Notes under the pieces: model-generated
The model's database searches: none
What the model saw: only the letters and a program-made list of their open reading frames with translations
Told to the model about the DNA's origin: nothing
Assembly: GCF_037071985.1 (NCBI RefSeq)
Contig: NZ_JAXHDF010000011.1
Location: 81,413 to 145,412, forward strand
Length of the DNA stretch: 64,000 bases
Source of the DNA: Pseudogracilibacillus sp037071985
Lineage (GTDB): Bacteria; Bacillota; Bacilli; Bacillales; Amphibacillaceae
Reading direction: 5' to 3'
Translations under genes and position numbers: made by a program
Shown: in pieces, positions 53,712 through 63,229 of the stretch
Numbering within the stretch: position 1 is the first letter of the stretch
Layout of the letters: every line of letters starts with the position of its first letter

Positions 53712-54722
53712 GTGGTGAGAAAGTTTTTATCTTTGTTTTTCATGGTAGGGTTGCTTATTGTCATTGTTTTAAGTGCGTGTAGTGGGGAGAATGTTGACAG
53801 TGATGCTGACACAGATGATGCTATAGAGAATGATGAGAGTGAAGATACGAAAAAAGATGGGGAAAAATATAAGATTGGGATTCTTGCTCCAGCAGTAACA
53901 CATGGATGGGTTGCTGCAGTTGCCTATCATGCGGAAAATCGTGTAAAAGAACTAAGTGATGAAATTGAGTATCAAATACAAACAAGTAGTGATGCTTCGG
54001 AAATGACTTCACAATTAGACGATTTGATGACATGGGGAGCAGAAGCAATTGTAGCATTTCCTCAATGGGAAGGAATGGAGACGTCGATTCAAACAGCGCT
54101 CGATAATGGAATTGAGGTAGTAAACTTTGATATTGAAATCGATGTTGACGGGGTGTACCGTGTTGCAGGTGATAATGAAGATATGGGGATTCAAGGAGCA
54201 CATTATATTGTAGATAAAATTGGTACAGAAGGAAATGTCGTAGTTCTAGAAGTTCCGACGGCAGGATCGGTCTCTGAACTGAGAAAGAAAGGATTCGAAG
54301 ATACAATCGCAGAAATTGCCCCAGATTTAACTATTCAAACATATGCGACAGAATTTACTCGTGAAGCCGGGTTGAAAGACTTTTCTGACATCCTGACTGC
54401 GAATAGTCAAATTGATGCAGTCTATTCCTTAGATGATGAAACTTCGGTGGGTGTATTACAAGCGATTCAAGAAGCTGGCAGAGATGATATTAAAGTCGTA
54501 ACTGGCGGTGGAGGAATGCAAGAATACTTTAATATGATGCCACAAAATGAAGATATTTGGATTCAATCAGCTTTATACAGCCCGGCGATGGTGAAAGATG
54601 CGGTAGATGTAGCGCTCAAAGTGTTAAAAGGGGAAGACGTGGACGAGCAAATTATCATTCCGACAACGATTGTAGATAGAGATAACTACGAGGAATTTAT
54701 TGACACAGATTCACCGTATTAA
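53712..54722 (+). CDS. Sugar ABC transporter substrate-binding lipoprotein (RbsB type)
   Basis: A 336-residue type I periplasmic binding protein with lipobox VLSAC, an acidic Asp/Glu-rich linker, and a binding domain beginning KIGILAPAVTHGWVAAV. The segment VVNFDIEIDVDGVYRVAGDNEDMG and the hinge ETSVGVLQAIQEAG are as in RbsB-like proteins. GTG start (53712 or 53715) after AGGGAGG. It delivers the sugar to the following transporter genes. Confidence 0.88.
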   Translation: MVRKFLSLFFMVGLLIVIVLSACSGENVDSDADTDDAIENDESEDTKKDGEKYKIGILAPAVTHGWVAAVAYHAENRVKELSDEIEYQIQTSSDASEMTSQLDDLMTWGAEAIVAFPQWEGMETSIQTALDNGIEVVNFDIEIDVDGVYRVAGDNEDMGIQGAHYIVDKIGTEGNVVVLEVPTAGSVSELRKKGFEDTIAEIAPDLTIQTYATEFTREAGLKDFSDILTANSQIDAVYSLDDETSVGVLQAIQEAGRDDIKVVTGGGGMQEYFNMMPQNEDIWIQSALYSPAMVKDAVDVALKVLKGEDVDEQIIIPTTIVDRDNYEEFIDTDSPY

Positions 54723-54756
54723 TAGAGTCATGGAGTTAAGAGGTATCTGCTGTACA

Positions 54757-54790
54757 AGAGAGGCTATATGAAGGGTATAGCTTCTCTTTT
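54757..54790 (+). terminator. Intra-operon attenuating hairpin
   Basis: AGAGAGGCTATA pairs with TATAGC.TCTCT and is followed by TTTTC. Placed between the binding protein and ATPase genes, it would raise the relative level of the binding-protein transcript, a common feature of ABC import operons. Confidence 0.65.
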
Positions 54791-54814
54791 CAATAAAAGT
54801 CTGGAAGTGATGGC

Positions 54815-56305
54815 ATGATCATAGAAATGAAAAATATAAAAAAGTCATTTGGTAGCAATGTTGCTGTGCTGAAAGATGTTACTTTTACAATACAAGGTGG
54901 TCATATTTGTGCTTTGTTAGGTGAAAACGGAGCTGGGAAATCAACATTAATGAATATTCTTGGAGGAGTACATCAAATGGATGCAGGTTCAATTTTGATT
55001 GATAACGAGAAAGTTCATATGGAAACACCAACACATTCACAGAAGGCTGGGATCGCATTTATCCACCAAGAATTAAATTTGATTAACGATTTACCTATTT
55101 ATGAAAATATATTTCTGGGTAGAGAAATAAAAACAAAAACCGGAAGTTTAGATTTAGAAACGATGATTCAAAAAACAGAAGCTATTTTCAAAGAAATAAA
55201 TGTCGATTTGGATCCGAAAACGATGGTTCATCAACTTGATTCGTCTTACAAGCAAATTGTTGAAATCTGCCGTGCAATGATGACAAATGCATCCATCATT
55301 ATTATGGATGAACCTACTACTTCTTTAACAGAGCAAGAAATAAAACGTGTCTTTAAAATGATGAATACGTTGAAAAAACGTGGTGTTGGAATTATTTTTA
55401 TATCCCATAAATTGAATGAAGTGATGCAAATCTGTGATCAATACGTTGTCTTGCGTGATGGTAGTCTCGTAGCGGAAGGAAAGGTAAGTGAAGTAACGAC
55501 GAATGATCTTGCTCGTTTTATGGTTGGGCATGATGTAAGAACAGAAAATTTAAGTAGAAAAAAGAAGATAGGTAATACAGTGTTACGTTTAGAAGGATTT
55601 ACAAGCACTCATACTTTTCGAGATATAAATTTTTTAATTAAAAGTGGAGAAATTGTTGGAGTGACTGGATTGCTTGGTGATGGTCGTAGTGAACTTTTTC
55701 AATCTGTTTTCGGGGCAAAAAATATTCTATCAGGAAAAATGTATCTTGACGAAATGGAAACAACATTAAACAATACGGTTGATGCTATTAAGAAAGGAAT
55801 TGCATACCTTCCAAACAATAGAAAAGAGAATGCTATTCTTAAAGATATGAATATCATTGAAAATGCGACTATTACTACTTGGTCCAAATTTTCACAACTA
55901 GGTATTATAAATATGGAAAAACATGAAAAGACCTTTGAACATCAACGGAAATCATTGCGACTTAAAATGGGTCAGCTTATTGACAATATTAATAGCCTCT
56001 CCGGTGGAAATCAGCAGAAGGTTGTTCTTGCTAAATGGTTAGCGACCGAACCAAAGTTGCTTATACTAGATAATCCTACTCAGGGTGTCGATGTCGGAGC
56101 GAAAGAAGAGATTTACGATATCATTTTAAAACTTGCTGAAGAAGGGCTTGCCATCGTTGTGCTTTCAGATGAAGCTCCTGAAGTCATCCGTATATGTGAT
56201 CGAGCAGTTGTCATGTATCATGGGGAGATTCAAGGAGAAGTGGCTGGAGATGCGATGACTACGCATAATATGATGACATTAGCAACAGGAGGGAAACTGA
56301 GTTAG
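54815..56305 (+). CDS. Sugar ABC transporter ATP-binding protein (RbsA type)
   Basis: A 496-residue double ATPase. Domain 1 has Walker A GENGAGKST, Walker B IIIMDEPTTSLT; domain 2 has signature LSGGNQQKV and Walker B LLILDNPTQGVDVGAKEEIY, with the degenerate second Walker A (GLLGDGRSE) usual in RbsA/MglA proteins. It powers sugar uptake with the neighbouring permease. The replacement of Glu by Asn in the second Walker B is also typical. Confidence 0.9.
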   Translation: MIIEMKNIKKSFGSNVAVLKDVTFTIQGGHICALLGENGAGKSTLMNILGGVHQMDAGSILIDNEKVHMETPTHSQKAGIAFIHQELNLINDLPIYENIFLGREIKTKTGSLDLETMIQKTEAIFKEINVDLDPKTMVHQLDSSYKQIVEICRAMMTNASIIIMDEPTTSLTEQEIKRVFKMMNTLKKRGVGIIFISHKLNEVMQICDQYVVLRDGSLVAEGKVSEVTTNDLARFMVGHDVRTENLSRKKKIGNTVLRLEGFTSTHTFRDINFLIKSGEIVGVTGLLGDGRSELFQSVFGAKNILSGKMYLDEMETTLNNTVDAIKKGIAYLPNNRKENAILKDMNIIENATITTWSKFSQLGIINMEKHEKTFEHQRKSLRLKMGQLIDNINSLSGGNQQKVVLAKWLATEPKLLILDNPTQGVDVGAKEEIYDIILKLAEEGLAIVVLSDEAPEVIRICDRAVVMYHGEIQGEVAGDAMTTHNMMTLATGGKLS

Positions 56306-56320
56306 TAGGGGGAAAATCAT

Positions 56321-57343
56321 ATGAGAAACACCTTTGGACGGATTAAAAACAAGTGGATAAATGAACCATTATTTAGTACGTTTGTTGTCCTTATTATTAT
56401 GGTAATCATCCAGACATTAGTTTTAGGATTTGATTATGATTCTTTTGGTAGTTGGTTACAATCATGGACGAGTAATTGGCTTAATATTCTTAGAAATAAT
56501 GCAGGTGTAGGAATCATTGCTTTAGGGATGACATTTGTAATTATGTCAGAAGGAATTGATTTATCGGTTGGTGCTACATTAGTTGCGACAGGTGCTTTTT
56601 TGATGGTTTTAATCGATACTGGGAGTAAAGGTTTGCTAGGATTGATCGGATTAACAGGTATTCCTGCATTTATTGTTGCAATTATTATCGTGTTAGTGAT
56701 GGGCTACTTATTAGGAGCTTTAATTGGGCTAACAATTACAAAAGGAAAAGTACCTCCGTTTATTGCTACATTGGGAGCTATGATGATCTTCAGAAGTGTA
56801 ACTCAACATTTTATGCAAGGACATAATACGCAAGTACCAGCGGAGTTTTTAACAATTGCTAGTTTTAAAGTGGGAAACTATATGCTTATGCCGATTATTT
56901 ATTGGGCAATTATTGCAGCAATCCTTTATTATGTATCGAAGCGAACAGTTTTTGGAAGACAAATTATAGCTGTTGGTTCAAATGAGAAAGCAGCGATGTT
57001 ATCAGGAGTTAAAGTAGATAAAATCAAGCTTCAAGTATATGCGCTAATGGGACTTCTTGTTTCTATAGCGGCTATTATTCAAGTTTCGAGAATCGGATCT
57101 ATGGACTTTTCTAATGCTGGTAGAGGAATGGAAATGGACGCAATTGCGGCAGCAGTTGTAGGTGGAACGAGTATGAGTGGAGGAAGAGGGTTTATTCTTG
57201 GAACCGTTTACGGTATGTTAATTATTGCTGTTATGAATAATTTATTGAATCTATTCGGTGTCCCTCCATTTTTGAGAGAGGCATTTAAAGGATTAATTGT
57301 AATTTGCGCAGTGCTGTTACAGAGAAAGCAGCAGGTGGGATAG
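56321..57343 (+). CDS. Sugar ABC transporter permease (RbsC type)
   Basis: A 340-residue membrane protein with nine or ten helices and the conserved cytoplasmic ATPase-contact region GSNEKAAMLSGVKVDKIKLQ, as well as EGIDLSVGA near the second helix. It starts 15 bp after the ATPase gene with TAGGGGG. Probably a homodimer forming the sugar channel. Confidence 0.9.
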   Translation: MRNTFGRIKNKWINEPLFSTFVVLIIMVIIQTLVLGFDYDSFGSWLQSWTSNWLNILRNNAGVGIIALGMTFVIMSEGIDLSVGATLVATGAFLMVLIDTGSKGLLGLIGLTGIPAFIVAIIIVLVMGYLLGALIGLTITKGKVPPFIATLGAMMIFRSVTQHFMQGHNTQVPAEFLTIASFKVGNYMLMPIIYWAIIAAILYYVSKRTVFGRQIIAVGSNEKAAMLSGVKVDKIKLQVYALMGLLVSIAAIIQVSRIGSMDFSNAGRGMEMDAIAAAVVGGTSMSGGRGFILGTVYGMLIIAVMNNLLNLFGVPPFLREAFKGLIVICAVLLQRKQQVG

Positions 57344-57406
57344 AGTCAATCTAATGAAATAGTATAATTATACGTATAATTGAGTAAGCGAAAGAAGGAA
57401 GGAAAA

Positions 57407-58396
57407 ATGGCAAACATACAACAAGTTGCAGAATTGGCAGGTGTTTCAGTTGCTACTGTCTCTAGAGTGCTAAACAATCATAGTACAGTGGCAACTAAAA
57501 CAAAATTAAAAGTAGAAGAAGCAATTAAGAAATTAAACTATGAACCAAGTATGCTAGGTAGAAATTTACGAAACTCTGAAAGTCGTTTGCTTCTAGTATT
57601 AATTCCTAAAATTTCAAATCCCTTTTATTTTGAAATTATTAAAGGAATTGAAACGACAGCATTAAGTCAAAGCTATAACGTTTTGTTATGTGAAACGGAT
57701 TCTAATCCTGAGCGAAGAAATATTTATTTTGATTTAGTTCGGAAAAAAATGGCAGATGGTATTATTTCAATGGATCCTGCAATTAACTTAAAAACGTTGT
57801 TACAATTAGCTGAACGACACAGCATTATTCAATGTAGTGAATATGCAGTCGATAGTGGTATTTCTTACGTAACGATTGATAGCGAAAAGGCAGCGTACCG
57901 AGCTGTCAAACATTTAATAACAATTGGTCACAAAGATATCGCTTTTATTAATTCGGATAAGAAATACTTATATGCTAGGCAACGTGAAACAGGCTATAAA
58001 AAAGCGCTGGAAGAGCATGGTATACCATTTAATAAAACATATATTCGTTATACACAACAATTGAGTTTTGAATCTGGTCAACAAGCAATGCGGAGTTTAT
58101 TAAGTGAAACAGACCGACTAACTGCAGTTTTTTCTGTTTCAGATTTACTTGCTATCGGAGCATTAAAAGAAATTCATGCCCAAGGACTTCAAGTTCCTAA
58201 TGATATTGCTGTAGTAGGTTTTGATAATATTGATTTTTCTAATATGACTCATCCAACATTAACTACTGTCGAACAGCCCATGTACAAAATGGGCACGATT
58301 GCTGCACAGATGCTGATGGATAAAATAAAGGGTGAGGAAGTAGAAAGTGTTGTCTTAGATCACGAATTAGTCATTCGCGAATCTACGTCAGGTTAG
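57407..58396 (+). CDS. LacI family transcriptional regulator
   Basis: A 329-residue regulator: DNA-binding domain at residues 1-60 (IQQVAELAGVSVATVSRVLNN) with the hinge helix, then a periplasmic-binding-protein-like sensor domain (RLLLVLIPKISNPFYFEIIKG). ATG 57407 after GAAGGAAGGA is the start; the frame from TTG 57380 covers the ribosome binding site. It very likely binds the two operators before the first gene, and is lifted by the sugar or a product. Confidence 0.9.
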   Translation: MANIQQVAELAGVSVATVSRVLNNHSTVATKTKLKVEEAIKKLNYEPSMLGRNLRNSESRLLLVLIPKISNPFYFEIIKGIETTALSQSYNVLLCETDSNPERRNIYFDLVRKKMADGIISMDPAINLKTLLQLAERHSIIQCSEYAVDSGISYVTIDSEKAAYRAVKHLITIGHKDIAFINSDKKYLYARQRETGYKKALEEHGIPFNKTYIRYTQQLSFESGQQAMRSLLSETDRLTAVFSVSDLLAIGALKEIHAQGLQVPNDIAVVGFDNIDFSNMTHPTLTTVEQPMYKMGTIAAQMLMDKIKGEEVESVVLDHELVIRESTSG

Positions 58397-58463
58397 ATTA
58401 ACAATGCATATCGTTAGTTCCATGTTTATTCGTTCTATTTCAGAAAGACTGGGAGGAAATAAG

Positions 58464-59501
58464 ATGAGTATAAGAGTGGGGATTATTGGGTGTGGTTCAA
58501 TTGTAAAACATCGGCACGCACCAGAATATAAAGCGAATCCATCTGTTTCGGATTTGGTGTTTTACGATCGGAATATTGAACGAGCCGAGGCGATGGCGAA
58601 GCAGTTTGAGGGTAGTGTTGCACACAGTGTTGAGGATCTGTTATTGGATACTACAATTGAGGCCATCAGTGATTGTTCTTCAAATGAGTACCATCATATT
58701 TTTTCTACAGAGGCGTTGTTACATGGAAAACATGTATTGTGTGAAAAGCCAATTGCACTCTCAGTTGAGCATGCCAATCAGATGATTGAAGCGCAAAAGA
58801 AGTCTGGTAAAAAGCTAATGGTTGCTCACAATCAAAGATTCACGAAAGCACATATGCGAGCTAAACAAATAATAGAAAGTAATGAATTAGGAAATGTACT
58901 TACTTTTAAAACATCTTTCGGTCATAAAGGTCCTGAACATTGGGGAACGAATAAGACTAACTCTACTTGGTTTTTTAAAAAGAATCGTTCTGGGTTTGGA
59001 GTACTTGGAGATTTAGGAATTCATAAAATAGATTTACTTCATTTTTTATTAGACGATGAGATCGAACAGGTATGTGCTTTTCAAGGTGCGCTTGATAAAA
59101 AAGATGAATACGATAACCCAATTGAAGTGTGCGATAATATTGTATCTAGTTTGAAGACAAAACGAGGCCGATTAGGTACAGCATCTTTTTCTTGGACGTA
59201 TTATGGAGAAGAAGATAATAGTACGATTATTTATTTCGAACGTGGAATGATGAAAATATATGATAATCCAACGTACCAAATACAAGTAATTAAAAATAAT
59301 GGAGAAAAAATTCACTACGAAGTGGAGCCAATACAAACGAATGATAATCAGTCAAATTCAGGCGTTATTGATGCATTTATACAGTGTATACGTTTGGATG
59401 AGACTCCACCTGTTACTGGTGAACAAGCATTATTATCTTTAAAAGTAGTGCTCTCAATGTTGGAAGCGGCAGAAAACGGCAGAGTGGTTCATGTGAGCTG
59501 A
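58464..59501 (+). CDS. Gfo/Idh/MocA family oxidoreductase (2)
   Basis: A 345-residue dehydrogenase with NAD site GIIGCGSIVKHRH, catalytic Lys in CEKPIALSVE and active-site Asp/His in LGDLGIHKIDLLH. It is only distantly related to the first copy, so the two should act at different steps. ATG 58464 follows GGGAGGA; the frame from 58404 is an extension. In a four-step 3-keto pathway one such enzyme oxidises and the other reduces the sugar. Confidence 0.88.
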   Translation: MSIRVGIIGCGSIVKHRHAPEYKANPSVSDLVFYDRNIERAEAMAKQFEGSVAHSVEDLLLDTTIEAISDCSSNEYHHIFSTEALLHGKHVLCEKPIALSVEHANQMIEAQKKSGKKLMVAHNQRFTKAHMRAKQIIESNELGNVLTFKTSFGHKGPEHWGTNKTNSTWFFKKNRSGFGVLGDLGIHKIDLLHFLLDDEIEQVCAFQGALDKKDEYDNPIEVCDNIVSSLKTKRGRLGTASFSWTYYGEEDNSTIIYFERGMMKIYDNPTYQIQVIKNNGEKIHYEVEPIQTNDNQSNSGVIDAFIQCIRLDETPPVTGEQALLSLKVVLSMLEAAENGRVVHVS

Positions 59502-59658
59502 AATAAGAGTAAAAAGAAAATGACTCTAGCATTTGTGGCATGACAGAAATGGATGGATTCATGAGTGTCCTATTGAACTATGTTAAAGGATTATTAAAAA
59601 GTTCGTCTAGATTCTATCTAGTGTACGAGACCGATAAAAGACAGGAGGAGGGAAAGAG

Positions 59659-60627
59659 ATGAAAGTAGGCGTATTTACTGTATTATTTTCTGATATGAAA
59701 TTAGATGACATGCTTGATCATGTTCAAAAAGTAGGGGTACAAGCGGTTGAAATCGGTACAGGTGGTCACCCTGGAAATGCGCATTGTAATTTGGAAAAAT
59801 TAATTGGAGACGAAGATTATCGAAAAGAATACTTAGATAAAATACATTCTCGTGGATTAACGATTAGCGCATTTAGTTGTCATGATAATCCCATTTCGCC
59901 AAATAAAGAAAACGCAAAAAAAGCACATGACACCTTGGTCAAAACAATAAGGCTAGCTCAGTTGCTTCAGGTTCCAATCGTAAATACTTTCTCTGGAATA
60001 CCTGGTTCCCATGAAAACTCTACATATCCGAATTGGCCGGTAACCCCTTGGCCAACTGTATATGCAGATATTTTGAAATGGCAATGGGAGGAAAAACTCA
60101 TTCCATATTGGAAGGAGATGGGCCAATTCGCGAAAGATCATGGAGTTAAGATTGGCATTGAATTACATGCTGGATTTTTAGTTCATACCCCGTATACAAT
60201 GCTTAAATTACGTGAGGAAACAAATGAAGCAATTGGTGCTAATCTTGATCCAAGCCATTTATGGTGGCAAGGAATCGATCCAGTGGCTGCAATAAAAATT
60301 CTAGGCAGAGAAAAAGCAATTCATCATTTTCATGCAAAAGATACGTATATTGATCAAGATAATGTAAATATGTATGGGTTAACAGATATGCAGCCCTATC
60401 ATAACATTCAAAGTAGAGCATGGAATTTTCGTACGGTTGGTTATGGACACAGTATTCAAGAATGGTCTAACATCGTAAGTGCTCTAAGGACATACGGGTA
60501 TGATTATGTTATAAGTATTGAACACGAAGATCCAATTATGTCAGTGGAAGAAGGATTTTCTCAAGCGATTCGTAATTTAAAGCGGGTAAATATAGAGGAA
60601 CCTCCATCAGAGATTTGGTGGGCGTAA
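59659..60627 (+). CDS. Sugar phosphate isomerase/epimerase-like TIM barrel protein (2)
   Basis: A 322-residue TIM barrel with metal ligands in KIGIELHAGF (Glu), NLDPSHLWWQG (Asp), HHFHAKD (His) and ISIEHEDP (Glu). It is longer than the first barrel and carries inserted loops (NTFSGIPGSHENSTYPNWPV). AGGAGG precedes the ATG; 157 bp separate it from the previous gene, so it may have its own promoter. Last gene of the cluster. Proteins of this kind are found with Gfo/Idh enzymes in inositol and 3-keto-glycoside catabolism. Confidence 0.87.
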   Translation: MKVGVFTVLFSDMKLDDMLDHVQKVGVQAVEIGTGGHPGNAHCNLEKLIGDEDYRKEYLDKIHSRGLTISAFSCHDNPISPNKENAKKAHDTLVKTIRLAQLLQVPIVNTFSGIPGSHENSTYPNWPVTPWPTVYADILKWQWEEKLIPYWKEMGQFAKDHGVKIGIELHAGFLVHTPYTMLKLREETNEAIGANLDPSHLWWQGIDPVAAIKILGREKAIHHFHAKDTYIDQDNVNMYGLTDMQPYHNIQSRAWNFRTVGYGHSIQEWSNIVSALRTYGYDYVISIEHEDPIMSVEEGFSQAIRNLKRVNIEEPPSEIWWA

Positions 60628-60675
60628 CTAAAATACTTGTCTTTAAACATAAAAATATTCAAGTTTAATAATATG

Positions 60676-60720
60676 GACTACATTCCCACAGTCTTGTACA
60701 GAGAAGTTGGGAATGTAGTC
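60676..60720 (+). other. Long hairpin at the end of the sugar operon
   Basis: GACTACATTCCCA (60676-60688) pairs perfectly with TGGGAATGTAGTC (60708-60720). There is no T run, so it is a transcript-stabilising 3' hairpin or a terminator that needs a factor. Confidence 0.6.
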
Positions 60721-60749
60721 GTGTGCCTGGGATAGGCTATCATTTATTT

Positions 60750-60968
60750 GAAATTAGCTCATCTCACCTAAAACTAGCTCACTATTTTTGAAATTGGCTC
60801 ATCTCACCTAAAACTAGCTCACTATTTCTGAAAGTAGCTCATCTCACCTAAATTTAGCTCACTATTTTTGAAATTGGCTCATATCACTTAAAATTAGCTC
60901 GCTATTTTTGAAATTGGCTCATATCACTTAAAATTAGCTCACTATTTCTGAAAGCAGCTCATATCATC
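60750..60968. repeat. Tandem array with 40-bp period and a (T/C)RGCTCA core every 20 bp
   Basis: The core occurs eleven times at 60755, 60775, 60795 and so on to 60955, exactly 20 bp apart. Two spacer types alternate (one with TCTCACCTAAA or TATCACTTAAA, one with CTATTTTTGAAA), giving a 40-bp unit repeated five and a half times. It lies between two convergent genes. Confidence 0.9.
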
Positions 60969-61040
60969 GTAATTATATCAATATTGATTTATTTTCTAAC
61001 TTTCGCCTATGCTGTTAAATTATAAATGCCTGATTATCAA

Positions 61041-62000
61041 TTAACCCCCATTCCTTTTATCTTTCCATTTTCTTAGTTTTCTTTTAACAATATAATAAAC
61101 TGCTAAGCCCACTACTGAAAATATTAGTATAATAGGAAGATTTCCAACGAGAAACACTACTATTCCTGATAAGGTTGCCAGTATATAGTTGGTGCTGATG
61201 GCGAGTTGTTTTTGTGTTCTTTCCCATGTATCTAAATCTTTGTTCTCTAGTTCTGGAATTTTGACGCTATTTTCATACATTGATATTTCAATGGTTGAAA
61301 AAGAGGTTTGATTTTCAAGGTATTTCATTTGACCAACAATCACTTCAATTTCTTCTTGGATCGTAGCTAAATCGTTCGAAATCTGTAATAAATCCTCTGT
61401 CTTTTTTGCTTCTTTCATGAATTCAAGCAGTCTTTCTTCAACTGCCCGTTTGGACTTCAATCTTGATTCTAAATCCATAAATTGTTCGGTTACATCTTGA
61501 CCCGTCACATTTCGTTCAAGAACCTCAGCAGCAGTTTCTTCTGTATCAGATAAAAAGGCTTGAAAATCCTTCTCTGGAATTCTTACTTTTATATAAGCCG
61601 TATTATCATCCTCGTTTTCTCGATATATGTTTGATTCAACGATATATCCATCATATTTTTTAGCTTTGGCTTCAATGTTTGTTTGGGCTTTATCAATGTC
61701 TTTCACATTAATATGTAATTGTGCCTGGTGAATGATCATTCGATCTGTTTGAGCAAGATCAATTTTTGTTTCATCAGCACCTTTCGTTTCATTTTCTAAG
61801 GATTGATCCTTCAATTCGATTGCTGCAAAATCATTTGAAATTTCCGTATCGGCTTCCTCTGTTTCAGTGTTCGAATACATTTGGCTGTCGCTCTTTGCAT
61901 CCTTCATTTCGTCACTCAATTCATCTAAACCAGAGCTACAAGCTGCTAAAAAGAGTAACATACTTAAAATTATTAACAATCTCAAATTCATTTTTCTCAT
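61041..62000 (-). CDS. DUF4349 domain lipoprotein
   Basis: A 319-residue protein: signal peptide with lipobox LAAC, an acidic linker, then a DUF4349 domain (IIHQAQLHINVKDIDKAQ, VRIPEKDFQAFL, DLESRLKSKRAVEERLLEFM) with a long coiled coil, and a C-terminal membrane helix (about 275-305) before a basic tail. DUF4349 proteins are cell-envelope proteins of unknown role. AAAGGAGG precedes the ATG. Confidence 0.85.
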   Translation of the reverse strand: MRKMNLRLLIILSMLLFLAACSSGLDELSDEMKDAKSDSQMYSNTETEEADTEISNDFAAIELKDQSLENETKGADETKIDLAQTDRMIIHQAQLHINVKDIDKAQTNIEAKAKKYDGYIVESNIYRENEDDNTAYIKVRIPEKDFQAFLSDTEETAAEVLERNVTGQDVTEQFMDLESRLKSKRAVEERLLEFMKEAKKTEDLLQISNDLATIQEEIEVIVGQMKYLENQTSFSTIEISMYENSVKIPELENKDLDTWERTQKQLAISTNYILATLSGIVVFLVGNLPIILIFSVVGLAVYYIVKRKLRKWKDKRNGG

Positions 62001-62241
62001 GTAAAAACCTCCTTTGGCGATAATAGGTGAAACTATTATGTAAATTACTACTCCAGGTAGGAAATTCTATTAAAAAAGAGAAGTGAGTTTATCTTAAATG
62101 TATGCTTGTCCGGCAAAAAACATATTATAAAAAGGGCTTCTCGTTCAACAAATTAAATCAAAACTATGAATTTAGATAGAACGGATTTTAACCTGTTACT
62201 CGCTAAGTTTCATTCGAGGGCATCTAAAAATAGGAGGTGTG

Positions 62242-62358
62242 ATGACATTCTCTTTTTGTAATCCGGACGATAAACGTTATGTGGATGCCCTGTATGGAAT
62301 ATATAAGAATAAAGAAGTGACTCTTTTATTCTTGTTTAGATGGTTTTGCCCAAACTAA
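62242..62358 (+). CDS. Possible small protein (38 residues)
   Basis: ATG 62242 has AGGAGG four bases upstream. The product starts MTFSFCNPDDKRYVDALYGI and ends KNKEVTLLFLFRWFCPN; its last 33 nt overlap the convergent methyltransferase gene antisense. It may be a genuine small gene or the truncated 5' end of a longer gene. Confidence 0.3.
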   Translation: MTFSFCNPDDKRYVDALYGIYKNKEVTLLFLFRWFCPN

Positions 62359-62940
62359 GCACATGATATCTTTCCAATAGCGCTCCACATGCTCAGTCTC
62401 TAGATCGGATTGTTCAATTATAGCGATCATATCACGATTGAAGTGGCACCCGGATATATTCTTGAATAGAGGATTAATTATATTTTGCGAAGTAGAAAGT
62501 AATCTTTTAGTGCTGAGACCGTGTTCCATAAGTAATATCGTACCATTAGGTTTACACCATTTATTAAACTTATTTAAAGTAATAACTGGTTCCGGATAGC
62601 TGCAAAGTGTTAGGGTAGAAACGATACAATCAAATGTATTTTCTTCAAACGGCAATTGATCAATGTCGTTCTGTATAAAATTTGCTTTTATTTGTAGGGT
62701 AGAAGCTAATTGCTTAGCACTTTTAATCATCTGCTGACTAAAATCAACACCTGTTATGGATACATTTTCTCTGTTATAAAACGGAAAGTTGGCACCGACA
62801 CCAATCCCAACCTCGAGAACATTTCCATAGGCACTTTTTAATAATTTTCTTCTCCAATTACTAAGTACTGCTTGATCCCTATATCTTTCATACTTTTTGG
62901 CCTGCTTATCATATTTTCTAATTAATTTGTCTTTTTTCAT
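62326..62940 (-). CDS. Class I SAM-dependent methyltransferase
   Basis: A 204-residue UbiE/YrhH-like methyltransferase. Motif I is VLEVGIGVGANFPFY (about residue 41), followed by the acidic GVDFSQQM, and motif for the post-I region DCIVSTLTLCSYPEP. The substrate may be a phospholipid or a small molecule; not determinable. Single gene, GGAGGTG before the ATG. Confidence 0.85.
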   Translation of the reverse strand: MKKDKLIRKYDKQAKKYERYRDQAVLSNWRRKLLKSAYGNVLEVGIGVGANFPFYNRENVSITGVDFSQQMIKSAKQLASTLQIKANFIQNDIDQLPFEENTFDCIVSTLTLCSYPEPVITLNKFNKWCKPNGTILLMEHGLSTKRLLSTSQNIINPLFKNISGCHFNRDMIAIIEQSDLETEHVERYWKDIMCLVWAKPSKQE

Positions 62941-63229
62941 TTTTCCACCTCCAATAAATCAAACAATATTGGTGAATCCGTAGCAAGACGTTTTTTTATG
63001 TATAATATAGTTGAAAAAATATTTTGTGTGCTTCGAACTAATAAACCCTTTAATCTCAAGGTATATTGAGTTGCTAAAGTGCTTTCCTAACGTGAATAAA
63101 TTATATCAAGAATTTATAAATTAAGATAGGAACAGTTTTACATATAAGTTGCTTTTTAAAAAATATCCCTAGACAAGTTCACGAAAAATGGTAAAATTTA
63201 ATAAAGAAGATATGTAAGGGATTGTTTCT

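Noticed and set aside
53821..54306. Long antisense frame inside the substrate-binding protein gene
   Set aside because: A shadow of the real gene on the plus strand; no ribosome binding site or recognisable product.
60727..60740. GTGTGCCTGGGATAGG, resembling a group II intron 5' end
   Set aside because: Only the first bases fit, and no further intron domains follow before the repeat array.
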